In this document: positions 52,539 through 61,263 of the stretch, piece after piece
Position numbering within the stretch: position 1 is the stretch's first letter
Layout: every line of letters begins with the position of its first letter
DNA from: Arthrobacter beigongshangensis
GTDB taxonomy: Bacteria > Bacillota > Bacilli > Bacillales_A > Planococcaceae
Assembly: GCF_016820585.1 (NCBI RefSeq)
Contig: NZ_JADHDX010000005.1
Coordinates: 104,493 to 168,492, forward strand
Direction of reading: 5' to 3'
Length of the DNA: 64,000 nt
Position numbers and translations under genes: made by a program
The notes under the pieces: model-generated
Database searches by the model: none
What the model was told of the DNA's origin: nothing
Seen by the model: the letters and a program-made list of their open reading frames with translations, nothing else

Positions 52539-52889
52539 ATGAAGAACAATATAATCGCTTTATCGATTTTCAGTTTAGCATTGGCCATTGTGTTAGGAAG
52601 TTGGTTGATAGCAGGGGGATTAAGTGAAAATGCAATAAATAAAAAAGAGTTATTGATATCGACTACACCAACAAACGAAATCGTGCAACCACAAATGTTT
52701 ACCAAGGCGGAGTTAGCTAGCTATTTAGGTTTGAGTGAAGAAGAGATTGAAATGTTGGGACCGGTACCGACGGGACCTAATACAACAACCAGTGTACTGC
52801 CGTATTTGAAAATAGGAAAGACTATCTATCATCCAAAGGAAGCGGTGGATAGATGGTTGGAAAATATGGAAGTTGATATTGTTTTTTGA
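52539..52889 (+). CDS. Membrane-anchored protein with an excisionase-like helix-turn-helix
   Basis: 116 residues: N-terminal helix (about 4-25, IIALSIFSLALAIVLGSWLI), a 20-residue linker, then FTKAELASYLGLSEEEIEMLG and LPYLKIGKTIYHPKEAVDRWLE, which reads like an HTH_17/excisionase domain (target loop and KIGKTIYHPKEAV wing). With one N-terminal anchor and by positive-inside reasoning the domain would lie outside the cell, which is odd for a DNA-binding fold; it may instead be a protein-binding fold. GAAGAGAGGA precedes ATG 52539. Confidence 0.65.
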   Translation: MKNNIIALSIFSLALAIVLGSWLIAGGLSENAINKKELLISTTPTNEIVQPQMFTKAELASYLGLSEEEIEMLGPVPTGPNTTTSVLPYLKIGKTIYHPKEAVDRWLENMEVDIVF

Positions 52890-52975
52890 TTGTTAGAGAG
52901 ACCTTATTATTGGGCCTTGTTAGTAGTATGGAGTTCCATTTAGATGCGCAAGGGGAGACTATATGTAAGATGAAG

Positions 52976-53022
52976 GACTGTTCCATAAGTCGAAGAAACT
53001 TCGGCGTATGGGACAGTCATTT
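52976..53022. terminator. Terminator upstream of the converging DUF2071 gene
   Basis: GACTGTTCCATA (52976-52987) pairs with TATGGGACAGTC (53007-53018) with an inner CGAAG..CTTCG hairpin and a T run. Confidence 0.75.
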
Positions 53023-53048
53023 TTTGATTATAGAGTAAAGAAGCTTGA

Positions 53049-53810
53049 TCAATCCAAAGCACGAACCAAAGGCCACATACGAGCCTCTATCTTTTTGGAA
53101 AAGTGTAAGAGGGGTTGGTCGCTTTTAACAAGAATGCCCTGCTTGGACAGCATCGTATTTTGGCTAAACTCCGCCTTTGCATGCTGTAGCAGCCAGGGGC
53201 GATGCAAAATATCACAGCGGAATGGCACACCTTTATTATTTAGCGTATATAAGCAATAGCGTTCGGACATCCATTCATCAAAGGACCCTTTAGCTGCGTA
53301 ATATGGCTCAGAGATGGGTCGATAGCTGCACACAAAATTGGCATCATTCCCGCTTCTTCTCCTGCTTTCATAATCAATGGTTGACCCGTTCTTTCTCACC
53401 ATCATGTCAGCATTCATATAGGGCAAGTGATAGAACAGTTTGGCCACCTCGACAGCAAGCCGGTTGTCAGCGTCCAGGCTAAAGAAATAAACCCCGGGTT
53501 TGCCATCGAGTGTTACATACGTCCGAACGTTGAGCTCAGGGAATCGGGCAACTCCAGGAATAGGGGGGAGACCTCGCAGTCGAATATCCGTTATATGAAA
53601 TGGAACAATACCAATCCAGCCCATGCCGTTAAAAGAATCCAAGGGAAGAATAGCAGGTACGAGCGTTTGTAAGACCTCAAGTTTAACAGGATAATGCGCA
53701 AACAAAAGATCGTTCCAAGTCTGCTGCATCGTCCAAGGTAAATGTGGTAATGGCCATAAACGATGACTGTCGTTCCAGCCGGCTTGTTTTAAGTCCATGT
53801 GTTCTTCCAT
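53049..53810 (-). CDS. DUF2071 (YqjF-like) protein
   Basis: 253 residues: MQQTWNDLLFAHYPVKLEVLQ, the standard opening of DUF2071, then GWIGIVPFHITDIR, FPELNVRTYV, GVYFFSLDADN and FVCSYRPI. The family has an acetoacetate-decarboxylase-like fold but no proven function. It is flanked by genes in the opposite direction. The start is ATG 53810; ATG 53798 is also possible. Confidence 0.88.
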   Translation of the reverse strand: MEEHMDLKQAGWNDSHRLWPLPHLPWTMQQTWNDLLFAHYPVKLEVLQTLVPAILPLDSFNGMGWIGIVPFHITDIRLRGLPPIPGVARFPELNVRTYVTLDGKPGVYFFSLDADNRLAVEVAKLFYHLPYMNADMMVRKNGSTIDYESRRRSGNDANFVCSYRPISEPYYAAKGSFDEWMSERYCLYTLNNKGVPFRCDILHRPWLLQHAKAEFSQNTMLSKQGILVKSDQPLLHFSKKIEARMWPLVRALD

Positions 53811-54068
53811 AGCTTGAATACCTCTTTCTACGATCGAATGTTGAACGTCTTAGAAATGATACTGCTTTTTAATGATTTCCTCACAAGATAGTTTTGCTAA
53901 GATTGCTACTAATTATAATGAAAATAATTCATTAACTCAAGTTGGAGTAATAATCTGTCATATTAGATATTTATAATAAATAAGGTAGGTCTTGCATATG
54001 CTATAGCTAGTACTATGGGATCCGACAATTTTGGATTCATAAAAGACCATTAGAGGGCATCAGGTTTA

Positions 54069-54335
54069 TTGGTTGAAAAAGCTCTTTTACTGATAATTAT
54101 ATTGCGAATTTTTTCAGGAAGCATAGATATCACAGCTGCGATGCTGATGTATAAATTTAACGATTTAGAAAAGGCCTTTTATATCAACACACTGCTTGCA
54201 TTAGTGGGTCCTGTTGTTTTAATTGTAACGACAGGAGTAGCATTATTTGGCCTCGCTGAAAAGATCTCATTGACTCGAATGATTTGCTTGTTTGCAGGAA
54301 TCGTGCTTATTCTATTTAGTCTGAAAGCTAAATGA
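54069..54335 (+). CDS. yqhV: YqhV-like small membrane protein (DUF2619)
   Basis: 88 residues, three hydrophobic segments, with RIFSGSIDITAAMLM and NDLEKAFYINTLLALVGPVV, which match B. subtilis YqhV, of unknown function. The start is TTG without a clear ribosome site; the conserved block begins at residue 8. In B. subtilis the gene neighbours the spoIIIA operon, but not here. The 53811-54068 gap holds no gene. Confidence 0.75.
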   Translation: MVEKALLLIIILRIFSGSIDITAAMLMYKFNDLEKAFYINTLLALVGPVVLIVTTGVALFGLAEKISLTRMICLFAGIVLILFSLKAK

Positions 54336-54382
54336 GGACTAGCTGAAGTTAAGGGAAATGATGTTAAAAATACCCGAATATG

Positions 54383-54425
54383 AAAGAAGCCAAGTTCTGA
54401 AATCACTCAGAATTTGGCTTCTTTC
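54383..54425 (+). terminator. Terminator after yqhV
   Basis: AAAGAAGCCAAGTTCTGA pairs with TCAGAATTTGGCTTCTTT with one mismatch and a 6-nt loop. Confidence 0.8.
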
Positions 54426-54527
54426 TATTTAAAATAGGAAAGTTTTATTCACAGTATGCTATTAATTAGAACCTTCTGATATATTAATCGTCTACCTAAA
54501 GTATCAGAAGTAATGGGGGAGAACATA

Positions 54528-55361
54528 ATGAATAAACTACCGATTGATGTCAAAATCATTTTAGACGAATACATTGTTTTGTTTCATACGAGTTTACCTA
54601 ATACGCTTGAAGGCTTCTATTTACAAGGCTCGATTGCACTGGATGCTTATGTGAAAGATTCAAGTGATATTGATTTTATTGCCATTATCAATCGTCGTTT
54701 GTCAGGGGGAGAAGCCGAGATATTAGCTGAAATCCATAGGGAAATAGCAAGTACTTACCCAAAGTCGGAAATGGATGGCGTCTATTTGATGTGGGAGGAT
54801 ATTGGTATACTAGATGCTGCAGAGATGAATTATCCTTATTATAATGAGGGTAGGTTGAGCTATGGAGCTTATTTTAACGCTATTACTTGGTGGATTTTGA
54901 AAAAGCATGGGATTAATATTATTGGACCACAACCAACTGCGCTCAATTTTGAAATTGGCCCACAGCATCTGGTTGAATATGTAGTGGAAAATATGAAGAC
55001 ATATTGGGCAGGGCGGATTGAAAAAATCGAACAAGCTATGGAGAACATGTATCAATTTACAACCGAGGAAATTGATGTTGAAATCGAATGGTCCGTTCTT
55101 GGCCTATTAAGACAATATTATACGTTAAAGGAACATGCCATCATTTCAAAGCTTGGTGCTGGTGAGTACGCCATGATGCATATGCCGGCGGAATGGCATC
55201 CGGTTATTCAGGAGGCTATAGATATTCGGAAAGGTCTGGATGGAGAAAGATTTGTTTCTGATAGGGAACGAATAGACGAAGCTTTAAAATTTTCGAAGTT
55301 CCTGATTGATTACTGTGACAGGCATCTTTCTTTTAATAAAATAGGTCATCCCAATAGTTAG
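54528..55361 (+). CDS. Nucleotidyltransferase of the aminoglycoside adenylyltransferase (aadA/ANT) type
   Basis: About 277 residues: YLQGSIALDAYVKDSSDIDFIA is the catalytic GS(x)..DxD metal site, followed by a helical DUF4111-type domain (SVLGLLRQYYTLKE, SKLGAGEYAMMHMPAEWHPVI). This organisation is that of ANT(9)/ANT(3'')-like enzymes that adenylylate spectinomycin or streptomycin, but distant homologues exist with unknown substrates. ATG 54528 is chosen with GGGGG 9 bp upstream. The gene stands alone between terminators. Confidence 0.8.
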   Translation: MNKLPIDVKIILDEYIVLFHTSLPNTLEGFYLQGSIALDAYVKDSSDIDFIAIINRRLSGGEAEILAEIHREIASTYPKSEMDGVYLMWEDIGILDAAEMNYPYYNEGRLSYGAYFNAITWWILKKHGINIIGPQPTALNFEIGPQHLVEYVVENMKTYWAGRIEKIEQAMENMYQFTTEEIDVEIEWSVLGLLRQYYTLKEHAIISKLGAGEYAMMHMPAEWHPVIQEAIDIRKGLDGERFVSDRERIDEALKFSKFLIDYCDRHLSFNKIGHPNS

Positions 55362-55382
55362 CGACTTTGGGATGACCTATTT
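55339..55382. terminator. Bidirectional terminator overlapping the end of the nucleotidyltransferase gene
   Basis: Perfect 15-bp stem AAATAGGTCATCCCA/TGGGATGACCTATTT (55339-55353 with 55368-55382). It covers the last codons of one gene and touches the stop of the converging XRE gene. Confidence 0.85.
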
Positions 55383-55937
55383 CTAATTCGGATAATATAA
55401 CACCATACTCAACCTCGTCGCGTTATCTCCGGAATTCTCATAACTATGCGGCCTGTCAGCCTTAAAGCGAATGGAATCACCGCTTCTTACGGTATACGCT
55501 TCTTCATTGACGCGGATCGTTAGCTCGCCGTCAAAAACCGTTAACAACTCCTCGGTTCCTTCCATATGTGCATCTGCACTTAGTAATCCACCTGGGTCGA
55601 TTTCGACCGAATAGATCTCAAATCGTTTGTCTTCTTCAAATGGAAAATGGGGGTAAACACGATATTTTCCATCGTCCTCGGATAAGACTTGAATATTACT
55701 TTTAGACACAACAATTGTATCTGGCTGCGGCTGATTAATGAGAGCAGTGAAAGAAATCTTCAGTCCATTAGCTATTTTCCAGATAGTTGTAATGGTCGGG
55801 GCTGATTCGCCACGTTCAATTTGGCCAATCATCGTTTTGCTGACCCCGGTTAGTTCGGCCACCTTTTCAAGGCTTAATTTTTTACTAACTCTTAATTTTT
55901 TTAAGTTATTTGCAATAATAAGATGAATTTCCTGCAT
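55383..55937 (-). CDS. XRE-family regulator with C-terminal cupin
   Basis: 184 residues: helix-turn-helix LSLEKVAELTGVSKTMIGQIERG at residues 20-43, and a cupin 2 domain with HMEGTEELLTVFDGELTI and SGDSIRFKADRPHSYEN. Such proteins sense a small ligand in the cupin and often sit next to the exporter they control. Here a LysE-type exporter is divergent at 56051, and the shared region holds a perfect palindrome. GAGGTGTC-type site is weak. Confidence 0.9.
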   Translation of the reverse strand: MQEIHLIIANNLKKLRVSKKLSLEKVAELTGVSKTMIGQIERGESAPTITTIWKIANGLKISFTALINQPQPDTIVVSKSNIQVLSEDDGKYRVYPHFPFEEDKRFEIYSVEIDPGGLLSADAHMEGTEELLTVFDGELTIRVNEEAYTVRSGDSIRFKADRPHSYENSGDNATRLSMVLYYPN

Positions 55938-55977
55938 ACAGACACCTCAATTTCTTCTGTACAATATAACGTCCAAA

Positions 55978-56026
55978 TTGTACAATAAAAAGAAAACGTT
56001 ATACTGTCCGTTTTAGACAGTATAAC
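55978..56026 (+). promoter_or_regulatory. lysE promoter overlapped by a palindromic operator
   Basis: -35 TTGTAC (55978-55983), 16-bp spacer, -10 TATACT (56000-56005). The -10 lies in the left arm of a perfect 11-bp palindrome GTTATACTGTC (55998-56008) / GACAGTATAAC (56016-56026). Two TGTACAATA direct repeats at 55958 and 55979 are a second possible site for the divergent XRE-cupin protein. Confidence 0.7.
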
Positions 56027-56050
56027 ATATTGAAGAGGGGAAGGTCTATT

Positions 56051-56632
56051 ATGCCAGTCGTCTCATTTTTGGTATATGTCTTTGTTATGAGTTTTACACC
56101 AGGTCCGAATAATATTATGGCGATGTTATTTGCAAATCAGTATGGATTTAAGAAGACACTTCGCTTTTGTCTAGGTGTAGGTGCAGGCTTCTTTGTCATC
56201 ATGATTTTATCGAGCTACTTTAACCTTCTTCTACATAATGTCATCCCAAAAGTTGAATTGCCGATGATGATTTTAGGTGCCGGATATATGCTTTATCTGG
56301 CTTACAAAATTATAACAAGTACTACTAGTGGTAATAGTAATGATGGAGGCAAATATAATAGTTTCCCGGCTGGAATGCTACTACAATTCGTCAATCCGAA
56401 GGGTGTTTTATATGGTATTACGGTTGTTTCGACGTTTATTTTACCGTACCATACCTCACATAGTAGCTTATGGCTGTTGTCCTTATTTTTAGGTTTCGTC
56501 GGTATTTTGAGTACGGCTAGTTGGAGCCTGTTTGGTTCTGTCTTTCAAAAGTTTTTGTCAAAATATAGACAGCAATTTAATATCGTGATGGCGTTGTTAT
56601 TGGTATATAGTGCAATGTCAATTTTTATCTGA
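56051..56632 (+). CDS. LysE-family amino acid exporter
   Basis: 193 residues with six predicted helices, starting MPVVSFLVYVFVMSFTPGPN, with FTPGPNNIMAMLFANQYGFKK and LQFVNPKGVLYGITVV, the family signatures. Such proteins export amino acids or homoserine-like compounds. GGGGAAGG precedes ATG 56051. It is divergent from, and probably controlled by, the XRE-cupin regulator. Its 3' end overlaps the start of the structured repeat copy 2. Confidence 0.88.
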   Translation: MPVVSFLVYVFVMSFTPGPNNIMAMLFANQYGFKKTLRFCLGVGAGFFVIMILSSYFNLLLHNVIPKVELPMMILGAGYMLYLAYKIITSTTSGNSNDGGKYNSFPAGMLLQFVNPKGVLYGITVVSTFILPYHTSHSSLWLLSLFLGFVGILSTASWSLFGSVFQKFLSKYRQQFNIVMALLLVYSAMSIFI

Positions 56633-56750
56633 ATTCAACCGGAGGTTGAATTCAGATAAAGCCTCCGGCGGATGTCACGGATTTTTAGGGGTACTTTTCG
56701 AGCAGGCTCGAAAAAATCCGGACGCAATTACGCCTCGGCGTAATTGATTT
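56626..56750. repeat. Structured repeat, copy 2
   Basis: A perfect 15-bp outer stem TATCTGAATTCAACC / GGTTGAATTCAGATA (56626-56640 with 56644-56658) is followed by AAGCCTCCGGCGGATGTCACGG, a stem CGGATTTTT/AAAAATCCG (56678-56686 with 56712-56720) capped by the hairpin TTCGAGC..GCTCGAA, then GGACG and CAATTACGCC/GGCGTAATTG (56725-56746). The conserved blocks match 42937-43030, while the variable hairpin sequence is different but still fully paired. It lies between converging lysE and RNase H-like genes. Confidence 0.85.
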
Positions 56751-56757
56751 GAGAAAG

Positions 56758-57420
56758 CTAATCCTCCACGATTTCCCTCGTCGCTGTAATCGAGATGCCA
56801 TGCAGTGCCTGTGTTGCTAATCGATCTGCTTCTGCGTTTCGTTTTCGTCCGACTAATTCGTATGTTGCTTGGATCTTGAGGTCTTTTAGTTTTGCTTCAA
56901 TCCGGTCTGCCCACCTCGATAGATTATTTTCTAGTGTCGGCCATTCCTCACTTAATTGGTTGATAACGACCTGTGCATCGCCAATAAATCGGACGGGCAA
57001 ATGATGCACATTCAACAGCTCGAGCTCCTGCAGGCATAGATAGAGGGCTGCATATTCAGCTTCGTTATTTGACGTGAGTTCGACAGAGGGGGCATTGCGC
57101 CGTAGCCTGTAAGACTTTCCGTTCTGGTCATAATAAATAACACAGCCCATACCTGATTTCTTCGTCTCACGGTCGAATCCACCGTCGAAATAGACTGTAA
57201 TGTTATGTGGCTCTGTTTCAATTTCTTTCAAATAATGTTTCATCTCTTTAACCGTCCATATGGTGTCGAGCTGGTCCATAAATACTATGTTTTTAGCACG
57301 TCCAGTTCGCTCAATATCTTCAGCAAATAGCAAAGCCTTTGCTGCTCGCATTTCTTCGGAGCGAAAAACGGTTTCAGTACCTCTCGGTGTTTTGTAAGTC
57401 CATTCAATTAGAACATGCAT
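56758..57420 (-). CDS. RNase H-like protein
   Basis: 220 residues from MHVLIEWTYKT. An N-terminal segment of about 90 residues precedes an RNase H fold: VYFDGGFDRE (first Asp), NNEAEYAALYLCL (Glu), IGDAQVVINQLSEEW (Asp) and RNAEADRLATQAL (last Asp), so the DEDD set is present. It may cut RNA in RNA-DNA hybrids. GAGGAGG lies 7 bp upstream of ATG 57420; a longer frame lacks a site. Terminal codons lie close to repeat copy 2. Confidence 0.85.
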   Translation of the reverse strand: MHVLIEWTYKTPRGTETVFRSEEMRAAKALLFAEDIERTGRAKNIVFMDQLDTIWTVKEMKHYLKEIETEPHNITVYFDGGFDRETKKSGMGCVIYYDQNGKSYRLRRNAPSVELTSNNEAEYAALYLCLQELELLNVHHLPVRFIGDAQVVINQLSEEWPTLENNLSRWADRIEAKLKDLKIQATYELVGRKRNAEADRLATQALHGISITATREIVED

Positions 57421-57694
57421 AGCAATTCCTCCTCTACAAGTAAATCTATGAATCCATCTTCTTATATACACTGTAAGTTTACCCAATGCCAACCGTTTCT
57501 AAAACAATTTGGCTTCCCATAAATGTTAGTTTCAACACTGTCTTCAAAGGGGTGAGATTTCTAGACGCTAAGGTTCATAAAGTCCGGAAGTCTAATTGCT
57601 AGATTTCAAGGTAATGAACATGCTAGAATAACTTTTGTTGTGCCATGGTAAGCGCATGGACACATAAAAGAAAACAACTTGGAGGAAAGTCACA

Positions 57695-58339
57695 ATGAAT
57701 ATTTTAGTTGTAAAAGCAAATAACCGCCCAGCTTCAGAGGCAATCTCAAGCAAAATGTATGAAACATTTATGGAAAACGTACAGGATGCAAAAGATCTTA
57801 ACATCACAACTTTTGATGTATTTGCAGAAGATATGCCTTACTTCGGTCAAGACTTGTTCAACGCATTTGGAAAAATGCAAAACGGTGAACAACTATCTGA
57901 CCTTGAGCAACGCCTTGTTACGGCTAAACAAAAAGCAATGGACGCTTTAACAGCTGCTGATGTAGTTGTTTTCGCATTCCCATTATGGAACCTAACAATT
58001 CCAGCACCACTTCAAACATTTGTGGACTATGTATATCAAGCAGGCTATGCCTTTAAATACAGCGCAGAGGGTCAAATGATTAGCTTAATGACAGAGAAAA
58101 AAGCAATTCTTCTTAATGCGCGTGGTGGGGTATACTCAACACCTGAAATGGCACCGATGGAAATGTCAGCGACGTATATGCGTAACGTATTTGGCGGCGT
58201 GTTCGGTATGTCAGTTGAAGAAGTCATCATTGAAGGCCATAATGCTATGCCAGATCAAGCAGAGCAGATCGTTGCACAGGGCCTTGAAAAAGTAGCCGAA
58301 GTTGCTAAAGCATTGGTTACACAACCAGCTACTGTATAA
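57695..58339 (+). CDS. azoR: FMN-dependent NADH-azoreductase
   Basis: 214 residues: flavodoxin-like fold with ILVVKANNRPASEAISSKM, VFAFPLWNLTIPAPLQTFVDYVY (FMN/quinone contact) and LLNARGGVYS, all typical AzoR features. It reduces quinones and azo compounds by two electrons and protects against electrophiles. Strong site GGAGGAAAG. Stands alone and is followed by a terminator. Codons are more biased to the highly expressed set than its neighbours. Confidence 0.94.
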   Translation: MNILVVKANNRPASEAISSKMYETFMENVQDAKDLNITTFDVFAEDMPYFGQDLFNAFGKMQNGEQLSDLEQRLVTAKQKAMDALTAADVVVFAFPLWNLTIPAPLQTFVDYVYQAGYAFKYSAEGQMISLMTEKKAILLNARGGVYSTPEMAPMEMSATYMRNVFGGVFGMSVEEVIIEGHNAMPDQAEQIVAQGLEKVAEVAKALVTQPATV

Positions 58340-58361
58340 AATATAAATAAATAAGTTCAGT

Positions 58362-58396
58362 TAATCCCTTCGTGAAACTTCAGCGAGGGGATTTTT
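58362..58396 (+). terminator. Terminator after azoR
   Basis: TAATCCCTTCG-type stem with CGAGGGGATT (58384-58393) followed by six T residues. Confidence 0.8.
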
Positions 58397-58568
58397 TGGA
58401 TGTGTTCATTAAAGAATCGAAAAAAGGGAATTTACTGACTGAGAATAAATAAGACTAAACGTTTTACTTTTAGATTTCGATAAGTTAAACTAACATGGAT
58501 AATGAATATCCGAGTTAGTCGAGAATAAGTACTACCAAAAAATATTTTTAAAAAAGGGGTTAGGTATC

Positions 58569-59048
58569 ATGCAGATGAAAACCGGTGTTGAACAATCTGT
58601 CTACGCCATTCTGATTCTGAATATGTTGCCAGATCGAGCGGTATTACCAGGAGAAGCAATAAGCCAACAGTTGGGAACATCACCGACTTACTTTCAAAAA
58701 CTGTTGAGGAAGCTGGTCAGTGCGAACTTAATTACCTCTGTGGCAGGCGTAAAGGGTGGCTTTAAGTTAAAGAAAAAACCTGAAGAGATTCGCGTGTACG
58801 ATGTGTATCTTGCTATAGAAGGTCAACAATCACTTTATTCTCCAAGTGGGATTCTAGATGACATGCTTGAACTGGGAAAAGAGGAAGAATGCTGTTTGTT
58901 GACGGATTTAATGGATGAAGCTGAATCGACTTGGAAATCGGTTTTGAAGCGTGAGACGATGGCATCGCTATCTTCTGAAACAATGAATCGTTTTCCTGAA
59001 AAAATGGATGGTTTGAAAGAATGGATAAAAGAAAGAATGGTTTTATAA
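58569..59048 (+). CDS. Rrf2-family transcriptional regulator
   Basis: 159 residues: N-terminal winged helix with LGTSPTYFQKLLRKLVSANL and ITSVAGVKGGFKL, then a C-terminal part with ECCLLTDLMDEAEST. There are only two adjacent cysteines, not the three spaced ones of IscR/NsrR, so it probably does not hold an iron-sulfur cluster and is closer to YwnA/YwgB types. It is followed after 20 bp by a luciferase-like oxidoreductase and may regulate it. Confidence 0.88.
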   Translation: MQMKTGVEQSVYAILILNMLPDRAVLPGEAISQQLGTSPTYFQKLLRKLVSANLITSVAGVKGGFKLKKKPEEIRVYDVYLAIEGQQSLYSPSGILDDMLELGKEEECCLLTDLMDEAESTWKSVLKRETMASLSSETMNRFPEKMDGLKEWIKERMVL

Positions 59049-59068
59049 GAAAATAGGAGAATCACTTT

Positions 59069-60016
59069 ATGGATAAATTTCAATCACATCATGGTTTTGC
59101 ACAAACCTTTCAAGATAAAACATTAACGCTAGGGCTATTCTTTCCTTTGGAGTCGTATAAAGGAAGCTTCCCGAGGATGGATTTGGATGAGCAAATGGTA
59201 CTGGCAAAAAAGGCAGAAAGTCTAGGGTTCGCCTCCTTATTTGTTAGAGATTCACCACTTTACGATTCGAGTTTTGGTGATGTGGGAACACTATACGATC
59301 CATGGGTGTTTCTTGCTTACGTAGCAGCACATACGGAGCGGATTGCACTTGGTACTTCGAGTATTGTGACGACATTACGTCATCCGCTGCACGTAGCAAA
59401 GTCAGCTGCCTCACTGGACACAATATCTAGTCAGCGATTATTATTAGGTGTTGCAACTGGTGATAGACCTATTGAATTCCCGGTATTTAAAGTGGATGTT
59501 AACGAAAAAGCGGCGTTATTTAGAGAATCAATAGACGTAATGAAAAAAGTCTGGCAAGAATCATTTCCGCAAATTCAGACTGAGCGCGTTGATATGCTTC
59601 AAGGTGATATTGTTCCCAAACCAATGTTATCGGACATTCCGATTTTAGGTACAGGGTATTCTGGCCAAACGATTGAATGGCTAGCGAAGCATACAGATGG
59701 TTGGTTATTTTATTCCCAAGGGGTCAATGAGCAGCGCGAGCTTGTAAAAAAATGGCGAGAGGCAGCTGGCGGATTCAAGCCATTTGCGCAAGCTTTGGCA
59801 ATTGACTTATCAGAGAATCCAAATGAAGCACCGAAACCGATAACGGGTGGATTTAGATCGGGTTATAAGTTTTTAATCGATTATTTACAAGCTTATCAGG
59901 ATGCTGGCGTTAATCACGTCATGTTTGGCTTAAAAAACGGTACGCGCCCGGCAGCAGAAGTGATTCAAGAATTAGGAGAATATGTGGTTCCTCATTTCCC
60001 TACAAATACAAGATGA
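59069..60016 (+). CDS. Luciferase-like (LLM) flavin-dependent oxidoreductase 1
   Basis: 315 residues: a TIM-barrel flavin monooxygenase with LGLFFPLESYKGSFPRMD, RIALGTSSIVTTLRHPLHVAKSAASLD and RLLLGVATGDRP. ATAGGAG is upstream. It follows the Rrf2 gene closely. The substrate is unknown; in Bacilli such genes lie in operons with sulfur or nitro-compound metabolism. Confidence 0.9.
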   Translation: MDKFQSHHGFAQTFQDKTLTLGLFFPLESYKGSFPRMDLDEQMVLAKKAESLGFASLFVRDSPLYDSSFGDVGTLYDPWVFLAYVAAHTERIALGTSSIVTTLRHPLHVAKSAASLDTISSQRLLLGVATGDRPIEFPVFKVDVNEKAALFRESIDVMKKVWQESFPQIQTERVDMLQGDIVPKPMLSDIPILGTGYSGQTIEWLAKHTDGWLFYSQGVNEQRELVKKWREAAGGFKPFAQALAIDLSENPNEAPKPITGGFRSGYKFLIDYLQAYQDAGVNHVMFGLKNGTRPAAEVIQELGEYVVPHFPTNTR

Positions 60017-60032
60017 AAGAAGTGGCATATAG

Positions 60033-60245
60033 ATGATTAAAGGTCTAGATCGCATTAATGAATTGGCAAAAAAACAGCGAGAAGAAGGTCTAACAAATGC
60101 TGAAATGGTTGAACAAACAGTGTTACAACAGGATTACTTACGTGAAATTCGTGGACAGGTACTCAATACTGTCTCGGGCATAACTGTACTGGACCCACTC
60201 GGCAATGACGTGACTCCTGACAAAGTACAGCGGGAAAGGAAGTGA
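60033..60245 (+). CDS. DUF896 (YnzC-like) protein
   Basis: 70 residues: RINELAKKQREEGLTNAEM, LRQ-like LREIRGQVLNTVSGITVLDPLGNDVTP. This fits the DUF896 family of small three-helix proteins related to YnzC of B. subtilis. It overlaps the stop region of the next gene: its TGA lies inside the next start codon area. Confidence 0.92.
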   Translation: MIKGLDRINELAKKQREEGLTNAEMVEQTVLQQDYLREIRGQVLNTVSGITVLDPLGNDVTPDKVQRERK

Positions 60246-60250
60246 ACGAC

Positions 60251-61243
60251 GTGAGGTTAAGTGTTCTGGATCAGGCACCAATAACAAAGGGCAATAACGC
60301 AGCGGGTGCTTTGAAAAAAGCAGAAGAACTCGCTGTTTTGGCAGATGAATTAGGCTACCGACGAATGTGGATGGCAGAGCATCATGGAACAGACACTTTT
60401 GCAAGTTCAGCTCCAGAGGTGACAGCGGCACATCTAGCCGCCAAAACGAAACAAATTCATATCGGTACTGGTGGCACAATGATGATGCACTATTCTCCGC
60501 TAAAACTGGCTGAAGTATTTAAAACACTGAGCGCATTTTCACCAGGCCGAATTGATTTTGGGGTAGGGCGAGCACCAGGAGGAGATAGTGATTCCATCTA
60601 TGCTTTATCAGAAGGACGTCCTCCGATGGTTAACAATATGTATGAAAAATTCAGCATAGCGCTGCAATTGATCAACGATGAAGTGCCAGACGATCGTCTA
60701 TACAATAAAACAATCGCGACACCATCTCAAGTTGTTTTACCTGAAGCTTGGCTTTTAGGTTCGAGTGGTAATAGTGCCATTCAAGCAGGGCGTATGGGCG
60801 TTGGCTATTCTTTTGCACAATTTTTTAATGGCCAGCTCTCCGAGTCGATTTTGGAGGCTTATAAGAAGAACTTTCAACCTTCAGCGTTTATGGAGAAACC
60901 GGAAATTAATGTGTCTTATATGGTGACAACAGCCGAAACAACAGAAGAAGCTGAATTTGAGGCTATGCCTCAAGATATTTGGCGTTTACTGTTTATGAAA
61001 GGTAGAATTGGCCAAATATTGACTCCTGAAGAGGCTCGCGATTTTCCGCTGTCAGAAATGGATCGCATGACGATTCAAGAAAATCGTAAAATCCACTTAG
61101 TTGGATCTGCAAAAGAAATTGCAACGCGATTACAGGAAGAGCAAAAGTCTTATGGATTTGATGAGGCAATGATTTGTAGTATTCCTCATTCGCAAGAGAA
61201 ACGTTTGAATGTCTATCGCTTATTAGCACAGGAATTGCTGTAG
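60251..61243 (+). CDS. Luciferase-like (LLM) flavin-dependent oxidoreductase 2
   Basis: About 330 residues from [71 protein letters not shown]. This is the MsnO8/YhbW type. GTG 60251 is preferred because AAAGGA lies 11 bp upstream; the GTG at 60242 is only 2 bp from it. It is distinct from the enzyme at 59069. Operon with DUF896. Confidence 0.9.
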   Translation: MRLSVLDQAPITKGNNAAGALKKAEELAVLADELGYRRMWMAEHHGTDTFASSAPEVTAAHLAAKTKQIHIGTGGTMMMHYSPLKLAEVFKTLSAFSPGRIDFGVGRAPGGDSDSIYALSEGRPPMVNNMYEKFSIALQLINDEVPDDRLYNKTIATPSQVVLPEAWLLGSSGNSAIQAGRMGVGYSFAQFFNGQLSESILEAYKKNFQPSAFMEKPEINVSYMVTTAETTEEAEFEAMPQDIWRLLFMKGRIGQILTPEEARDFPLSEMDRMTIQENRKIHLVGSAKEIATRLQEEQKSYGFDEAMICSIPHSQEKRLNVYRLLAQELL

Positions 61244-61263
61244 GAAAGAAAGGAAGTATGGAA

